Positions 1-8,974 are shown, counted from the first letter of the stretch. The stretch: DNA of 48,391 nucleotides from Nostocoides japonicum T1-X7 (GCF_001046855.1 NZ_HF570958.1:3387598-3435988); one strand, 5' to 3'. Notes: generated by a model from the letters alone, not told the origin. Numbers and translations: made by a program.

Positions 1-415
1 TCTGCGGGCGGCGGATCGCCTCCTGCGAGGAGAACCGCCGCGTGCCGAGCGCGGCGAAGGAGGGTGCTCGGGTCGGCACGAGCTCGTGGCCGACGAGCGA
101 GGTGACCAGGCGGATGCCGCGGTTCCACTCCGGCGGCGTCGTCCACTCCTCCCGGACGCGCTGGAGGAGCCCCCAGCGCCGGAAGTGCTCGACGACGCGT
201 GGGGTGTGCCCCATCGCACCGGCCCGGACGAGCGTCGCCCCGTGCGCCCGGTCGACGACGGCGACGTCGACCCCTCGGGAGGACAGCTCGACGGCGGCCG
301 ACAGGCCGACCGGGCCGGCCCCGACGACGAGGACGTCGACGGCCTCCGGCGGCTCGGCGTCGGGCAGTCGCACGGTGTGGACGTCCCGCCCGCCGGTGAT
401 CGAGGGCACCGTCAT
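1..415 (-). CDS. FAD-dependent aromatic-type monooxygenase, N-terminal part (cut by window edge)
   Basis: Only the first 138 codons are inside the window; the gene runs off the left edge. After a short leader the protein shows a Rossmann FAD-binding start (VDVLVVGAGPVGLSAAVELS, about residues 23-42) and then AGAMGHTPRVVEHFRRWGLL, typical of class A flavin monooxygenases (PheA/TfdB/MhpA group), which hydroxylate aromatic substrates with NAD(P)H and O2. The ATG overlaps the stop of the NtaA-like gene by 4 bp (ATGA), so it is the last visible gene of the operon that starts at 7114. Substrate unknown. Family assignment is firm for the N-terminal fold; specificity cannot be judged without the rest. 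Confidence 0.8.
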   Translation of the reverse strand, partial: MTVPSITGGRDVHTVRLPDAEPPEAVDVLVVGAGPVGLSAAVELSSRGVDVAVVDRAHGATLVRAGAMGHTPRVVEHFRRWGLLQRVREEWTTPPEWNRGIRLVTSLVGHELVPTRAPSFAALGTRRFSSQEAIRRPQ

Positions 416-1770
416 GAGGCGACCCTCGACGCGTCGACGCCCTCCCGGGCGGCCGCGTGCCGGTTGACCGGCACGGGCAGGCCGAGGTTCCCCCGGAGCG
501 TGTCCGAGGTGTACTCGGTGCGGAAGAGCCCGCGCCGCCGCAGGATCGGGACGACGCCGTCGACGAACCGGTCGAGCTCCTCCCTCGTCCGGAAGGCGAG
601 GTTGATGCCGTCGAAGGTCCCCGCCTCGAACCAGGTCTCGATGGCGTCGGCGACGGTGTCGGGCGCGCCGACGAAGGGCGTCCGCCTGAAGCCGCCGAGG
701 CTCTCCGCCACCTGGCGCAGGGTCAGGTTGTCGCGCCGCGCGCGCTCGATGATCGCCGTCGCCGAGGTGCGACCACCTCGCTCGGCCAGGTGCGCGACGT
801 CGGGGAACGGTGCGTCGAGGTCGTGGACGCTGAAGTCGTAGGCTCCGAACGAGCGGCCGAGGAGCGCCAGGTTGCGGCCGAAGTCGTTGTCCTCGTCGAA
901 GATCTCCTGTTCGCGACGCCGGGCCTCGTCGTCGGTGGCGCCGACGACGGGCGAGCCGTGGATGAAGATCTTGATGTGGTCGGGGTTCCGGCCGGCCGCG
1001 GCGGTCCGGCGCTTGATGTCCCGGTAGTACGTCTGGGCCTGCTCCAACGAGCCGCCCGGCGCGTAGATGCCCTCGGCGACCTCGGCGGCGAAGGCGCGGC
1101 CCTCCTCGGAGACGCCCGCCTGGAAGATGACCGGCTGACCCTGGGCGGAGCGGGAGATGTTGAGCGGCCCGGCGACCGAGAAGTGCTCCCCGACGTGGTT
1201 CAGCTCGTGGAGGCGCGAGGGGTCGAGGAAGAGGTTGCGCTCGACGTCGGCGGGGAACGCGTCGTCCTCGTAGGAGTCCCACAGGCCCCGGGCGACCTCG
1301 ACGAACTCCAGCGCGCGGCCGTACCGCGTCGTGTAGTCGAGGTGCTCCTCGAGCCCGTAGTTGCGGCTCGTGCCGGTGTCGAAGCTCGTCACGACGTTCC
1401 ACCCGGCCCGGCCCCCGCTGATGAGGTCGAGCGAGGCGAGGCGCCGGGCGAGGTTGAACGGGGAGTTGTACGTCGAGCTCGCCGTCGCCACGAGCCCGAG
1501 GTGGGTCGTGTGGGTCGCCACGGCGGACAGGAGGGTCAGCGGCTCGAGCCGGTTGAGGTAGTGCGCCGGGTAGGTCGCGTTGATGAACTGGCTGTCGACG
1601 ACGAACAGGGCGTCGAAGAGGGCGGCCTCGGCGGCCTGGGCGAGGTCGATGTAGTAGCGGATGTCGATGCTCGCGTCCTTGGCGACCCGCGGGTCCTTCC
1701 AGAGGCCGTGCTGACCGGGACCTCCGACGCCGTAGGGGTGGAGGGCGAGGTGGATCTGTCGACGGGACAT
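412..1770 (-). CDS. NtaA/SnaA/DszA-family FMN-dependent monooxygenase
   Basis: 452 aa, full length for the bacterial-luciferase-like NtaA/DszA family. The N-terminus (LALHPYGVGGPGQHGLWKD) and the segments ATASSTYNSPFNLARRLASL and GRAGWNVVTSFD are family hallmarks, as is the region around QPVIFQAGVSEEGRAFAAE. Known members use FMNH2 from a partner reductase and O2 to oxidise nitrilotriacetate, EDTA, dibenzothiophene sulfone or related compounds. A good AAAGGAAG Shine-Dalgarno precedes the ATG. It follows five transporter genes in the same direction and overlaps the FAD monooxygenase by 4 bp, so the imported compound is probably its substrate (inference). No flavin reductase is visible in the window. 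Confidence 0.88.
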   Translation of the reverse strand: MSRRQIHLALHPYGVGGPGQHGLWKDPRVAKDASIDIRYYIDLAQAAEAALFDALFVVDSQFINATYPAHYLNRLEPLTLLSAVATHTTHLGLVATASSTYNSPFNLARRLASLDLISGGRAGWNVVTSFDTGTSRNYGLEEHLDYTTRYGRALEFVEVARGLWDSYEDDAFPADVERNLFLDPSRLHELNHVGEHFSVAGPLNISRSAQGQPVIFQAGVSEEGRAFAAEVAEGIYAPGGSLEQAQTYYRDIKRRTAAAGRNPDHIKIFIHGSPVVGATDDEARRREQEIFDEDNDFGRNLALLGRSFGAYDFSVHDLDAPFPDVAHLAERGGRTSATAIIERARRDNLTLRQVAESLGGFRRTPFVGAPDTVADAIETWFEAGTFDGINLAFRTREELDRFVDGVVPILRRRGLFRTEYTSDTLRGNLGLPVPVNRHAAAREGVDASRVAS

Positions 1771-1796
1771 GGCTCTTCCTTTCGGTGGACGGGTGG

Positions 1797-2681
1797 TCAG
1801 GCTCCGAGGAGCGCACGGAGCTCCGCACGCTCGGCCCGGTCCGCGGCCCCGCCTCGCAGGGTGGGAGCGGAGCGGACGAGGAGTCGGGTGTAGACGTGCT
1901 GGGGGCTGGTGACGACCGTGCGGGCCGGCCCCTCCTCCACGAGACGGCCCTGGTAGAGGACCGCGATGCGGTCGGCGATGCCGGCGACCGATCCGAGGTC
2001 GTGGGAGATGAAGACGAGCGCGACGCCGGCGGAACGCAGCTCCTGGAGGATGCGCAGCACCTGGACGCGGTTCGCCGCGTCGAGCGCGCTCACCGGCTCG
2101 TCGAGGATGATCGCCGACGGGTCGGTGACGAGGGCTCGCGCGACGGCGACCCGCTGCCGCTGCCCGCCGGAGATCTCGCCGGGCAGCCGGTCCAGCAGGT
2201 CGTCCTCGAGCCGCACCCGTGCCAGGTCGCTCCGGGCGCGCGTCAGGGCCTCAGCGCGCGGAACCCCTTGGAGGACGAGCGGCTCGACGAGCGAGTCGGC
2301 GACGGTGAGGTCCGGGTCGAGGCTGCGCAACGGGTCCTGGAAGACGGACTGGAGGACGCCGCGCCGGCGCAGCGTCCGCCACTGCCGGCGCCCGTATGCC
2401 GTGACCTCCTCGCCGGAGACGACGATCCGGCCCGACGACGCCGGGGCGAGGCCGAGGACCGCCCGTCCGAACGTCGACTTGCCCGACCCCGTCTCCCCGA
2501 TGAGGCCGAGGGTCTCGCCGGGGCCGACGGTCAAGGAGACACCGTGGAGCACCTGCCGCCGCCGCCGGCCCCGACCGTAGTGCACGTCGAGATCGCGCAC
2601 CTGGAGCACCGATTCGTCGCGCGGGACGTCGCTGCCGACGGGCCTGGCGTCCGGCCGGACGGCCGCCGTCGTCTCGGTCAT
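1797..2681 (-). CDS. Peptide/nickel-type ABC transporter ATPase, DppF-like
   Basis: 294 aa from an ATG that overlaps the upstream ATPase stop by 4 bp (ATGA). It has Walker A GLIGETGSGKST, the Q-loop segment SVFQDPLRSLDP, signature EISGGQRQRVAVARAL, Walker B AIILDEPVSALD and the switch FISHDL. The C-terminal SPQHVYTRLLV segment is typical of oligopeptide-type ATPases. It should form the second nucleotide-binding subunit with the product of the gene beginning at 3625. The open frame extends upstream, but that part lies in the neighbouring gene and lacks a ribosome site, so the short start is chosen. Confidence 0.9.
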   Translation of the reverse strand: MTETTAAVRPDARPVGSDVPRDESVLQVRDLDVHYGRGRRRRQVLHGVSLTVGPGETLGLIGETGSGKSTFGRAVLGLAPASSGRIVVSGEEVTAYGRRQWRTLRRRGVLQSVFQDPLRSLDPDLTVADSLVEPLVLQGVPRAEALTRARSDLARVRLEDDLLDRLPGEISGGQRQRVAVARALVTDPSAIILDEPVSALDAANRVQVLRILQELRSAGVALVFISHDLGSVAGIADRIAVLYQGRLVEEGPARTVVTSPQHVYTRLLVRSAPTLRGGAADRAERAELRALLGA

Positions 2682-3625
2682 GATGCCCTCCCCTCGAGCA
2701 CCCGGTCGAGGCCGAACTGGTCGTGCTCGGCGAGGAGCAGCCGGGTGTACTCGTGCTCCGGCCGGTGCAGGACGCGATCGGTCTGGCCCTGCTCGACGAC
2801 CTCGCCGTGCCGCATGACGAGGACCTCGTCGCACAGCTGCGCGACGACGGCGAGGTCGTGGGAGACGACGACGAGGGACAGGCCGGACCCTTCGCGCAGA
2901 TCGGCGAGGAGATCGAGGATCTCGGCCTGGACCGTGACGTCGAGCGCGGTCGTCGCCTCGTCCGCGACGAGGATCCGCGGACCGGCCGAGACGGCGGCGG
3001 CGATGAGGACGCGCTGCAGCATCCCGCCGGACAGCTCGAACGGGTACTGGCCGTAGACGACGTCCGGGTCCCGCAGGTGCACCGAGGCGAACAGCTCGAG
3101 GGTTCGCGACCGGGCCTCCCGACGGCGAAGGCCGGTCTTGACGCGCAGGACCTCGGCGACCTGGGAGCCGACGGGAAGGGACGGGTTGAGGTAGGAGGCG
3201 GGGTCCTGGAAGACGGCCGCGAGCGTCGACCCGCGCTCACGCGTCCACCGGTCCTCGTCGAACGTCGTGACGTCCTCACCCGCGAGCACGATGGATCCAC
3301 CGGAGAGCTCGAGGTGGCGAGGCAGGATGCCGAGGGCGGCCCGGCAGGTCAGCGTCTTCCCGCTCCCCGACTCCCCGACGATGCCGACGACCCGCCCCGG
3401 CGCCAGGTCGAAGCTCACCCCCCGGACGAGCTCCCTCCCGGTCGGCGCGTGCCGGATCCGGACGTCGCGCACGGCGAGCAGCGGGGGCGTCGCGGCTCGC
3501 GAGGACAGGGACGACACGATCCCCTCGGCGGATCCGGCCGGTCGGCCGGGTCGGCCCCCCGGTCCGGCGAGGGCCGGACCGGGACGCGCGGCAACGGCAT
3601 ACAGGCTCTTGGACGAGGCCGTCAC
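2678..3625 (-). CDS. Peptide/nickel-type ABC transporter ATPase, DppD-like
   Basis: 315 aa from a GTG start that overlaps the permease stop by 4 bp (GTGA at 3625-3622). Walker A is GIVGESGSGKT, the Q-loop segment is AAVFQDPASYLNPS, the signature is ELSGGMLQRVLIAAAV, Walker B ILVADEATTALD and the switch VVSHDLAVVA. The signature has GGMLQR rather than GGQRQR, a variation common in DppD-like subunits. The first 45 residues are Pro/Gly/Ala-rich and poorly conserved, so a later start is possible. It pairs with the DppF-like ATPase encoded next. Confidence 0.88.
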   Translation of the reverse strand: MTASSKSLYAVAARPGPALAGPGGRPGRPAGSAEGIVSSLSSRAATPPLLAVRDVRIRHAPTGRELVRGVSFDLAPGRVVGIVGESGSGKTLTCRAALGILPRHLELSGGSIVLAGEDVTTFDEDRWTRERGSTLAAVFQDPASYLNPSLPVGSQVAEVLRVKTGLRRREARSRTLELFASVHLRDPDVVYGQYPFELSGGMLQRVLIAAAVSAGPRILVADEATTALDVTVQAEILDLLADLREGSGLSLVVVSHDLAVVAQLCDEVLVMRHGEVVEQGQTDRVLHRPEHEYTRLLLAEHDQFGLDRVLEGRAS

Positions 3626-4509
3626 GAGACACCTCCCGAGGTGCGTGGAGTGGACGGATGGGTCGGCGGACGCGAGCCGCGGGCTGCGACGAGGGCCCGG
3701 CCGGCCTCCCCGGAGACGTCGCGGACGACGTCGGCGAGGACGTTGCACGCCCACACGGTCGCCATGATGAGCAGCGCGGGAGCGAGCGGGGCCCACGGCT
3801 GGTAGGCGAGGAAGCCGAGGTCCGAGGCCAGCAGCCCGCCCCACGTCGGGGCCGGCGGCTGCACCCCGATGCCGAGGAAGGTGAGGCTGGAGACGATGAC
3901 GAATCCGGTGCCGACGGTCTGGGCGAGGGCGACGGCGACGGGCGGCAGCACCTTGACCCACACGTGTCTGCGGACGACCCAGCCGATCGAGGCTCCCGCG
4001 ACGACCGCGGACTCGACGTATGCCGACCGGGCGACGGTGAGCGTCGCGGCCCGGGACACGCGGTAGAACAGTGGCGACACGAGGACACCGGTGACGACCA
4101 TCGCCTGGGTGAGACCGTTGCCGAGCAGCGCCGTCACGGCGACCGCGAAGAGGAGGAACGGCAGGGCGACGAGCGTGTCCGCGAGCCGGAGGCTGAGCCA
4201 CTCGATGGTCCGGCCGAGGTAGACCGAGAGGATCCCGGGGACGGCGCCGACGACGAGGGCGACGAGGGCGACCTCCACGGACCCGAGGACGCTGACCCGT
4301 GAGCCCGCGAGGAGACGGCTGAGGACGTCGCGCCCGAGGTTGTCGGTGCCGAGCCAGTGGGACCCGGAGACCCCCGCGAGGGTGGTGCCGCTCGTCGCGA
4401 GCGGATCCTGCGGCGCGAGAACGGGGCCGAGGACGGCCAGCGCCGCGACGAGGACGAGGACGCCGATCGCGAGGCGACCCGAGGGCAGCGAGAGGACGCG
4501 CCGGAGCAT
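3622..4509 (-). CDS. Peptide/nickel-type ABC transporter permease, DppC-like
   Basis: 295 aa integral membrane protein. It opens with one transmembrane helix (LAIGVLVLVAALAVLGPVLA) followed by the conserved HWLGTDNLGRDVLSRLLAGS segment of DppC/OppC permeases. The coupling (EAA-like) loop lies around SAVVAGASIGWVVRRHVWVK, and PPAPTWGGLL near the C-terminus is also family-typical. It should form a heterodimer with the DppB-like permease encoded 4 bp upstream. Its stop overlaps the GTG of the ATPase gene. Confidence 0.9.
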   Translation of the reverse strand: MLRRVLSLPSGRLAIGVLVLVAALAVLGPVLAPQDPLATSGTTLAGVSGSHWLGTDNLGRDVLSRLLAGSRVSVLGSVEVALVALVVGAVPGILSVYLGRTIEWLSLRLADTLVALPFLLFAVAVTALLGNGLTQAMVVTGVLVSPLFYRVSRAATLTVARSAYVESAVVAGASIGWVVRRHVWVKVLPPVAVALAQTVGTGFVIVSSLTFLGIGVQPPAPTWGGLLASDLGFLAYQPWAPLAPALLIMATVWACNVLADVVRDVSGEAGRALVAARGSRPPTHPSTPRTSGGVS

Positions 4510-4513
4510 GGCC

Positions 4514-5551
4514 TCACACCCCCCGCTGCGACGCCGGGGTCACCCTCGCGAGGACGAGGTTGACGAGGAGGTTGAAGGTGACGACGAGGACGATCGACAC
4601 GACGAGGACTCCCTGGACCGCGGGCACGTCGCCGGCCTGCGCCGAGTCGTTGGCGAACCGCCCGAACCCCTGGAGCCCGAAGATCCACTCGGTGACGACG
4701 GAGGCTCCGACGAGGGCGGGGAACTTCAGGCCGAGGACGGCGAGCGGTGGCCCGATCGCGTTGCGCAGCGCGTGCCGCCAGAAGACCCTCCGGCGACCGA
4801 GGCCGCGGACGATCGCTCCGACGACGTAGTTCTCCCGGTATGCCGCGACGAGGCTCGTCCGCAGCTGCCGGGCGACGTCGGCGACGACGTCGAGGCTGAG
4901 GGCGAGCGCGGGGAGCGTGATGTGGGCGAGCCACGGCCCGACGCCGGTGCGCAGGGGCGCGTACCCGGCGGACGGGAACCACTCCAGGCCGACGGCGAAG
5001 ACCGTGACGAGGACGATGCCGACGACGAACGCCGGCATGACCGACGCGATGGTGACGAACCCCGTGACGGCGCGGTCCGCCCAGCTGCCCTGGCGAAGCG
5101 CGGCGAGCGTCCCGAGCGCGAAGCCGCCGGTGACGCCGATGACGAGGGCGAGGGTCGCGACCGACAGGCTCACCCCGAGGCCGAGACCGATGAGCGTCGA
5201 GATGTCCGCGCCGTTGACCCAGCTCGTCCCGAGGTCGCCGTGGAGCAGCGCGCCGAACCAGTGCCCGTACTGGACGAGGAACGGCCGGTCCAGTCCCCAC
5301 TGGCTCTCGACGCGGGCGATCGCCTCGGGTGTCGCGTTCTCTCCCAGCTGGATCCGCGCGGGGCTGAGCCCCGACAGGGAACGCAGCGCGAAGGTGATGA
5401 ACGTGGCGAAGACGAAGACGGGCACGAAGATCGCGACGGCGCGGGCCAGCGCGACGAGGATGCCGGCACCGGCGTGCCGGGCCCTGGCCACGAGGAGTCT
5501 GTGCCGGCGAAGGTCGAGCCCGGTGCGGGCCACGGCGGTCGATGAGGTCAT
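4514..5551 (-). CDS. Peptide/nickel-type ABC transporter permease, DppB-like
   Basis: 345 aa. It has an N-terminal membrane helix (FVPVFVFATFITFALRSL), a DppB-type periplasmic segment (ARVESQWGLDRPFLVQYGHW, then GDLGTSWVNG), several further hydrophobic helices and a C-terminal coupling segment (IVRGLGRRRVFWRHALRNAI). The EWIFGLQGFGRFANDSAQAGD stretch near the end is typical of DppB. The N-terminus is about 30 residues longer than usual, so a later start cannot be excluded. It follows the binding-protein gene by 33 bp. Confidence 0.9.
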   Translation of the reverse strand: MTSSTAVARTGLDLRRHRLLVARARHAGAGILVALARAVAIFVPVFVFATFITFALRSLSGLSPARIQLGENATPEAIARVESQWGLDRPFLVQYGHWFGALLHGDLGTSWVNGADISTLIGLGLGVSLSVATLALVIGVTGGFALGTLAALRQGSWADRAVTGFVTIASVMPAFVVGIVLVTVFAVGLEWFPSAGYAPLRTGVGPWLAHITLPALALSLDVVADVARQLRTSLVAAYRENYVVGAIVRGLGRRRVFWRHALRNAIGPPLAVLGLKFPALVGASVVTEWIFGLQGFGRFANDSAQAGDVPAVQGVLVVSIVLVVTFNLLVNLVLARVTPASQRGV

Positions 5552-5584
5552 GGGATCGTCACTCCTCGGCTCACGTGCCCCGGC

Positions 5585-7114
5585 TCACCTGCCGCCGACG
5601 GTCACGCCGGTGAGGTCGAGGTGGCCGGGGTTGGTGGGCAGCGCGGAGACGTCCTTGCTCTTCGCATACAGGTTCGGGTCGGAGTAGGTGAAGACCAGGG
5701 CGCGGCTCTGGAGACCGGTGCGGGTCGCCGCCTGGAGGACCTTCGCGTAGTCCGGCGAGCCGAGTGGCGTGCGGCGGACCTTCGCCACCGCGGCCTCGAA
5801 GCCGGCCGGCTCGTAGGGCGAGCTGAGGTTCAACGGCCCGTTCGGCCCGAAGTGGGCCGTGAGGGTCTGCACCGCCGAGTCCCGGCCCGTCGTCCCGTAG
5901 AGCGAGAGGGCGAGGTCCTTGGCGAAGAACGGTGTCGCCCAGTTCTTGTCGACCGTGATCGTCACGCCGATGCCGACGGCACCGAGCTGGGACTGGACGA
6001 TCTCCGCCTCGGGGGACGCGGCCGGGATGACGAGGTCGACCTTGACGGCGCCCGGCCGGTACCCCGCCTCGGCGAGCAGCTGCTCGGCCTTCGCCGGGTC
6101 GTAGGGGTAGCGGTTCTCCGACTGCGGGTCGTAGGCGACGTAGCCCTTGGGGAAGGGCTCGTCGGTCACCTCGCCGTAGCCGAAGGTCAGCTTGTCGACG
6201 AACTCCTGCCGGTTGACGGCATACCGGACGGCGTCGACGACCTTGGGGTTGTCGAACGGCTTCTTGTGGATGTTGATCGAGATGTTCTCGGCGTTGAAGC
6301 CGGGCTGGACGAAGACGTCGAGGCCGGCCTTCTTCGCCGCCGAGGCCTGGCTCGGGTCGATGTCGGCGAAGTTGTACGCACCGGTCTGCAGACCGGACAC
6401 GACGGTGGCCGCGTCCGGCGCCGAGGTGAGCTCGACGGTGTCGATGTGGATGTCCTTGGCATCCCAGTAGTGCGGGTTCCTCGTCAGCGTGACCTTGGTG
6501 CCGGGCACGAGCCGGCTCACGACGAACGGGCCTGCCCCGACAGGGTTCTGGTCGAGCTTGGCGGGGTCGGCGGCGGCCTTCGGGCTCGCGACCTGCAGGA
6601 CGCGCTCGCCGAGCAGCTGGGGGATCTGGTAGTCGACCTGACCGAGACGGACGACGACGTCGAGCCCGTGGGCGGTGACCGACGTGATCGAGGTGAGGTC
6701 GCCGAAGAGGGCCGAGTCCTTCTGCGTCTTGGCCCGGTCGATGGCGGCCTTGACGGCGGCACCGTCGACGGGAGTCCCGTCGCTGAAGGTGAGGTGGGGC
6801 CGCAGGTGGAAGGTGACCTGTGTCCCCGCCGCGTCGTAGTCCCAGCTCTTCGCGAGGTCCGGCACCGCGTTGCCGTGCTCGTCGGTCCGGGTCAGCGACG
6901 CGTAGACGAGGGCGAGCTCCCGGAACTGGGCACCGCTGCCGCCGACGACGGGGTCCCAGTGGGTCGGGAAGTAGGACGTGGCCCACGACAGCGTCGCGTG
7001 TCCTCCGTCGGAGGCGGAGGAGGCGGTCCCGGCGCAGGCGGCGAGGGTGAGCGAGGCGGTGCCGGCGAGGGCGGCGAGGGCGGCGCGGCGGCGGGGATGG
7101 GTCGTGGGCATCAT
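5585..7114 (-). CDS. Solute-binding lipoprotein, family 5 (peptide/nickel/opine type)
   Basis: 509 aa. The N-terminus has three arginines, a hydrophobic stretch and a lipobox (LTLAAC), so it should be a lipid-anchored receptor on the outer face of the membrane. Family 5 features are visible: the DLAKSWDYDAAGTQVTFHLR region, FSDGTPVDGAAVKAAIDRAK, and VDAVRYAVNRQEFVDKL. It is the first gene of the seven-gene minus-strand operon and would define what the importer takes up. A known parallel is the EDTA system, in which an NtaA-type monooxygenase is paired with a peptide-type importer; a chelate, sulfonate or amine ligand is therefore a reasonable guess, no more. ATG codons at 7114 and 7111 both follow AGGAAG. 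Confidence 0.9.
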   Translation of the reverse strand: MMPTTHPRRRAALAALAGTASLTLAACAGTASSASDGGHATLSWATSYFPTHWDPVVGGSGAQFRELALVYASLTRTDEHGNAVPDLAKSWDYDAAGTQVTFHLRPHLTFSDGTPVDGAAVKAAIDRAKTQKDSALFGDLTSITSVTAHGLDVVVRLGQVDYQIPQLLGERVLQVASPKAAADPAKLDQNPVGAGPFVVSRLVPGTKVTLTRNPHYWDAKDIHIDTVELTSAPDAATVVSGLQTGAYNFADIDPSQASAAKKAGLDVFVQPGFNAENISINIHKKPFDNPKVVDAVRYAVNRQEFVDKLTFGYGEVTDEPFPKGYVAYDPQSENRYPYDPAKAEQLLAEAGYRPGAVKVDLVIPAASPEAEIVQSQLGAVGIGVTITVDKNWATPFFAKDLALSLYGTTGRDSAVQTLTAHFGPNGPLNLSSPYEPAGFEAAVAKVRRTPLGSPDYAKVLQAATRTGLQSRALVFTYSDPNLYAKSKDVSALPTNPGHLDLTGVTVGGR

Positions 7115-7521
7115 GGTCTTCCTGGGGGTCTGGGGTGGCCCGTCCCGATCGGGGACGCGGGCAGGCCTGCGGGAGTGAGCAATCCGGTGCCGCGCGACGC
7201 TGCGCGGGTATGCCGTGGAGGGGGCGCGTGGGTATGCCGCCGCCGGTGGCTGCGCGGAAGCGGTTCCGCAGGCACGGGAGGTGCGCGGGCGGGAGGGACG
7301 GCGTCAGGAGGACCGCGCGGTGGCGGACCGCCGACGACGAGCGGCCGTCAGGTCAGGCGCGCCGACAGCGCGTCGCCTCGCAGCGCGCGAGGTCCACCCA
7401 CCGACGACAGGTGAGCTGGGGCAGGGCGGACCGGTGCATGTCGTCGAGCATGACCGATGGGCGGGGTCGTGTCCAACGACGAATCGTGATGGCAACCCAT
7501 AACGCAAGGTAATGGTTATGA
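7115..7521. other. Divergent intergenic region between the importer operon and the LysR gene
   Basis: About 400 bp without a convincing gene. It must hold both divergent promoters. Near the importer start lies a short dyad, CGTCCC-GATCG-GGGACG (7141-7157), and near the LysR start the dyad described separately. Two copies of GGTATGCC occur (around 7206 and 7229). I see no riboswitch signature. Short open frames here lack codon bias and ribosome sites. Confidence 0.6.
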
Positions 7522-7536
7522 ATGTGTATGGTTATG
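7498..7536. promoter_or_regulatory. Candidate LysR operator: CATAAC-N11-GTTATG dyad plus direct repeat
   Basis: A perfect inverted repeat with arms CATAAC (7498-7503) and GTTATG (7515-7520) and an 11-bp spacer matches the general T-N11-A layout of LysR-family sites. The nonamer ATGGTTATG occurs at 7512-7520 and again at 7528-7536, a 16-bp direct repeat that runs over the LysR start codon. This is an AT-rich island in a GC-rich region. Autoregulation and control of the divergent importer are inferred. Confidence 0.55.
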
Positions 7537-8418
7537 CACATGTCCCGGACCCTCGACATCCCGCCGCTGCGCAGCCTCGTCGCCGTCGCGGACAGCGGCG
7601 GCTTCCAGCGCGCGGCGACCTCGCTCCATCTGAGCCAGGCGGCGGTGAGCCAGCACGTGCGCCGACTCGAGGCGGCGACCGGCAGAGTGCTCGTCGAACG
7701 CATCGGCCGAGGCTCGCGCTTCACCCGGGACGGGGAGCAGCTCGTCGGCTACGCCCGCCGGCTCCTCGCCGTCCACGACGAGGCCATGCGCTCCTTCGGT
7801 GTCGAGACCGAGGAGACCTTCGCCATCGGCTCGACCGAGCACGCCGCCGCCCAGCTGCTGCCGCGGCTCGCCGAGACCCTCGAGGAGTCCCTGCCGGCGG
7901 GCACGGTCCACTTCCGCATCGACCGGGGGGCGGCACTGCGGGAGAGCCTGCTCACCGGCCGGCTCGACCTCGCGCTGCTCCTCGGCCCTGCGGACGATCC
8001 CCGGGCGATCGCCGTCGGCGACCTCGAGCTCACGTGGTTCTGCGCACCGGGGTGGCGGCGCCCGGACGGCCCCGTGCCCCTCGTCGCCTTCGACAGCCCG
8101 TGCCAGCTGCGCAGCCGCGCGCTGGAGACGCTCGCGGACCACGGCATACCGGCCTCCGTCGGGGCCGAGGCCAACCAGCTCGCCGGGGTCCATGCCGCCG
8201 TCGGGGCGGGTCTCGGGGTCGCGCTCCTCGCGACGCTCGGGCAGACCCCCGCGGGCCTCGACGTATGCCACGAGCTCCCGTCGCCGCAACCGCTCCCCCT
8301 CGCCGTCTGGTCACGGCGCGGGCTCGATGCCAGGCTGGCCCGGTCGGCAGCCACGACACTGCGCCGGCTGCTCGCGGTGCCCCCGTCCAGCCCTCGACTG
8401 CTCGCGCAAGGAGCCTGA
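7522..8418 (+). CDS. LysR-family transcriptional regulator
   Basis: About 298 aa. An N-terminal winged helix-turn-helix (LRSLVAVADSGGFQRAATSL, then HLSQAAVSQHVRRLEAATGR) is followed by a ligand-binding domain of normal length. Four in-frame ATGs (7522, 7528, 7534, 7540) are packed together; MSRTLDIPPLRSL from 7540 fits the usual family start, whereas the only purine-rich site (AAGG at 7506-7509) better suits 7522. It is divergent from the importer operon and is its likely regulator. The stop overlaps the cupin start (TGATG), so the two are co-translated. Confidence 0.88.
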   Translation: MCMVMHMSRTLDIPPLRSLVAVADSGGFQRAATSLHLSQAAVSQHVRRLEAATGRVLVERIGRGSRFTRDGEQLVGYARRLLAVHDEAMRSFGVETEETFAIGSTEHAAAQLLPRLAETLEESLPAGTVHFRIDRGAALRESLLTGRLDLALLLGPADDPRAIAVGDLELTWFCAPGWRRPDGPVPLVAFDSPCQLRSRALETLADHGIPASVGAEANQLAGVHAAVGAGLGVALLATLGQTPAGLDVCHELPSPQPLPLAVWSRRGLDARLARSAATTLRRLLAVPPSSPRLLAQGA

Positions 8419-8960
8419 TGCCCTCCCCCCTCCACGTCCCCGCCGGCTCGCACGGGGACGATGTCGTCCGCACCCCGAGCGGCGTCCTCGTCCCCGCCGT
8501 CATCGACCCCTTCCACCGCTCGCTCCACCACGTCGCGCCCGCCGGGCTCATCGGCGAGACGACCCAGACCGCGGGGATGCGGCGCCTCGAGGCCATCAGC
8601 GGGAAGACCGTCGGCGCGCGCAACCTGTGGATGGGCCAGACCCACGTGCCGGCCTCGACGGCCTCGGCGAACCACCACCACGGCGCCTCGGAGACGGCGA
8701 TCTACGTCGTCTCCGGGCATCCGGTGTTCGTCTTCCTCGACGTCGAGGGCGAGCGCCCGGTCGAGACGCGCATCGAGACCGGCCCCGGCGACTACGTCTT
8801 CGTCCCGCCGTGGGTGCCCCACCGCGAGGAGAACCCCGACGAGGGCGACGAGGCCGTCGTCGTCATCGCCCGGACGACCCAGGAGGCGATCGTCGTCAAC
8901 CTCCCGGGCCTGGACTGGGGCGACGTCGCCGTCGAGGCCCGCCCGAGGACCGTCGGGTAG
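8418..8960 (+). CDS. Cupin-domain protein
   Basis: 180 aa, start at ATG 8418 with AAGGAG at 8408-8413, sharing one base with the LysR stop. The cupin core is clear: the metal-binding motif NHHHGASETAIYVVSG (about residues 76-91) and the second motif GPGDYVFVPPWVPHREENP. Small single-domain cupins include dioxygenases, isomerases and ligand-binding proteins, and the sequence does not choose between them. Its position after the LysR gene suggests a role in handling the compound imported or oxidised by the divergent operon. It ends 14 bp before the convergent GntR gene. Confidence 0.85.
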   Translation: MPSPLHVPAGSHGDDVVRTPSGVLVPAVIDPFHRSLHHVAPAGLIGETTQTAGMRRLEAISGKTVGARNLWMGQTHVPASTASANHHHGASETAIYVVSGHPVFVFLDVEGERPVETRIETGPGDYVFVPPWVPHREENPDEGDEAVVVIARTTQEAIVVNLPGLDWGDVAVEARPRTVG

Positions 8961-8974
8961 GCCGGGGGGTCGCC

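Noticed and set aside
86..3805. Long plus-strand open frames opposite the first operon
   Set aside because: They are shadows of real minus-strand genes in high-GC DNA, with no family motifs or ribosome sites.
7115..7521. A SAM-type riboswitch before the monooxygenase operon
   Set aside because: None of the conserved core segments could be found on the minus strand.
7353..7724. Minus-strand frame overlapping the LysR gene start
   Set aside because: It has no recognisable domain, it overlaps the clear LysR helix-turn-helix, and codon use is poor.
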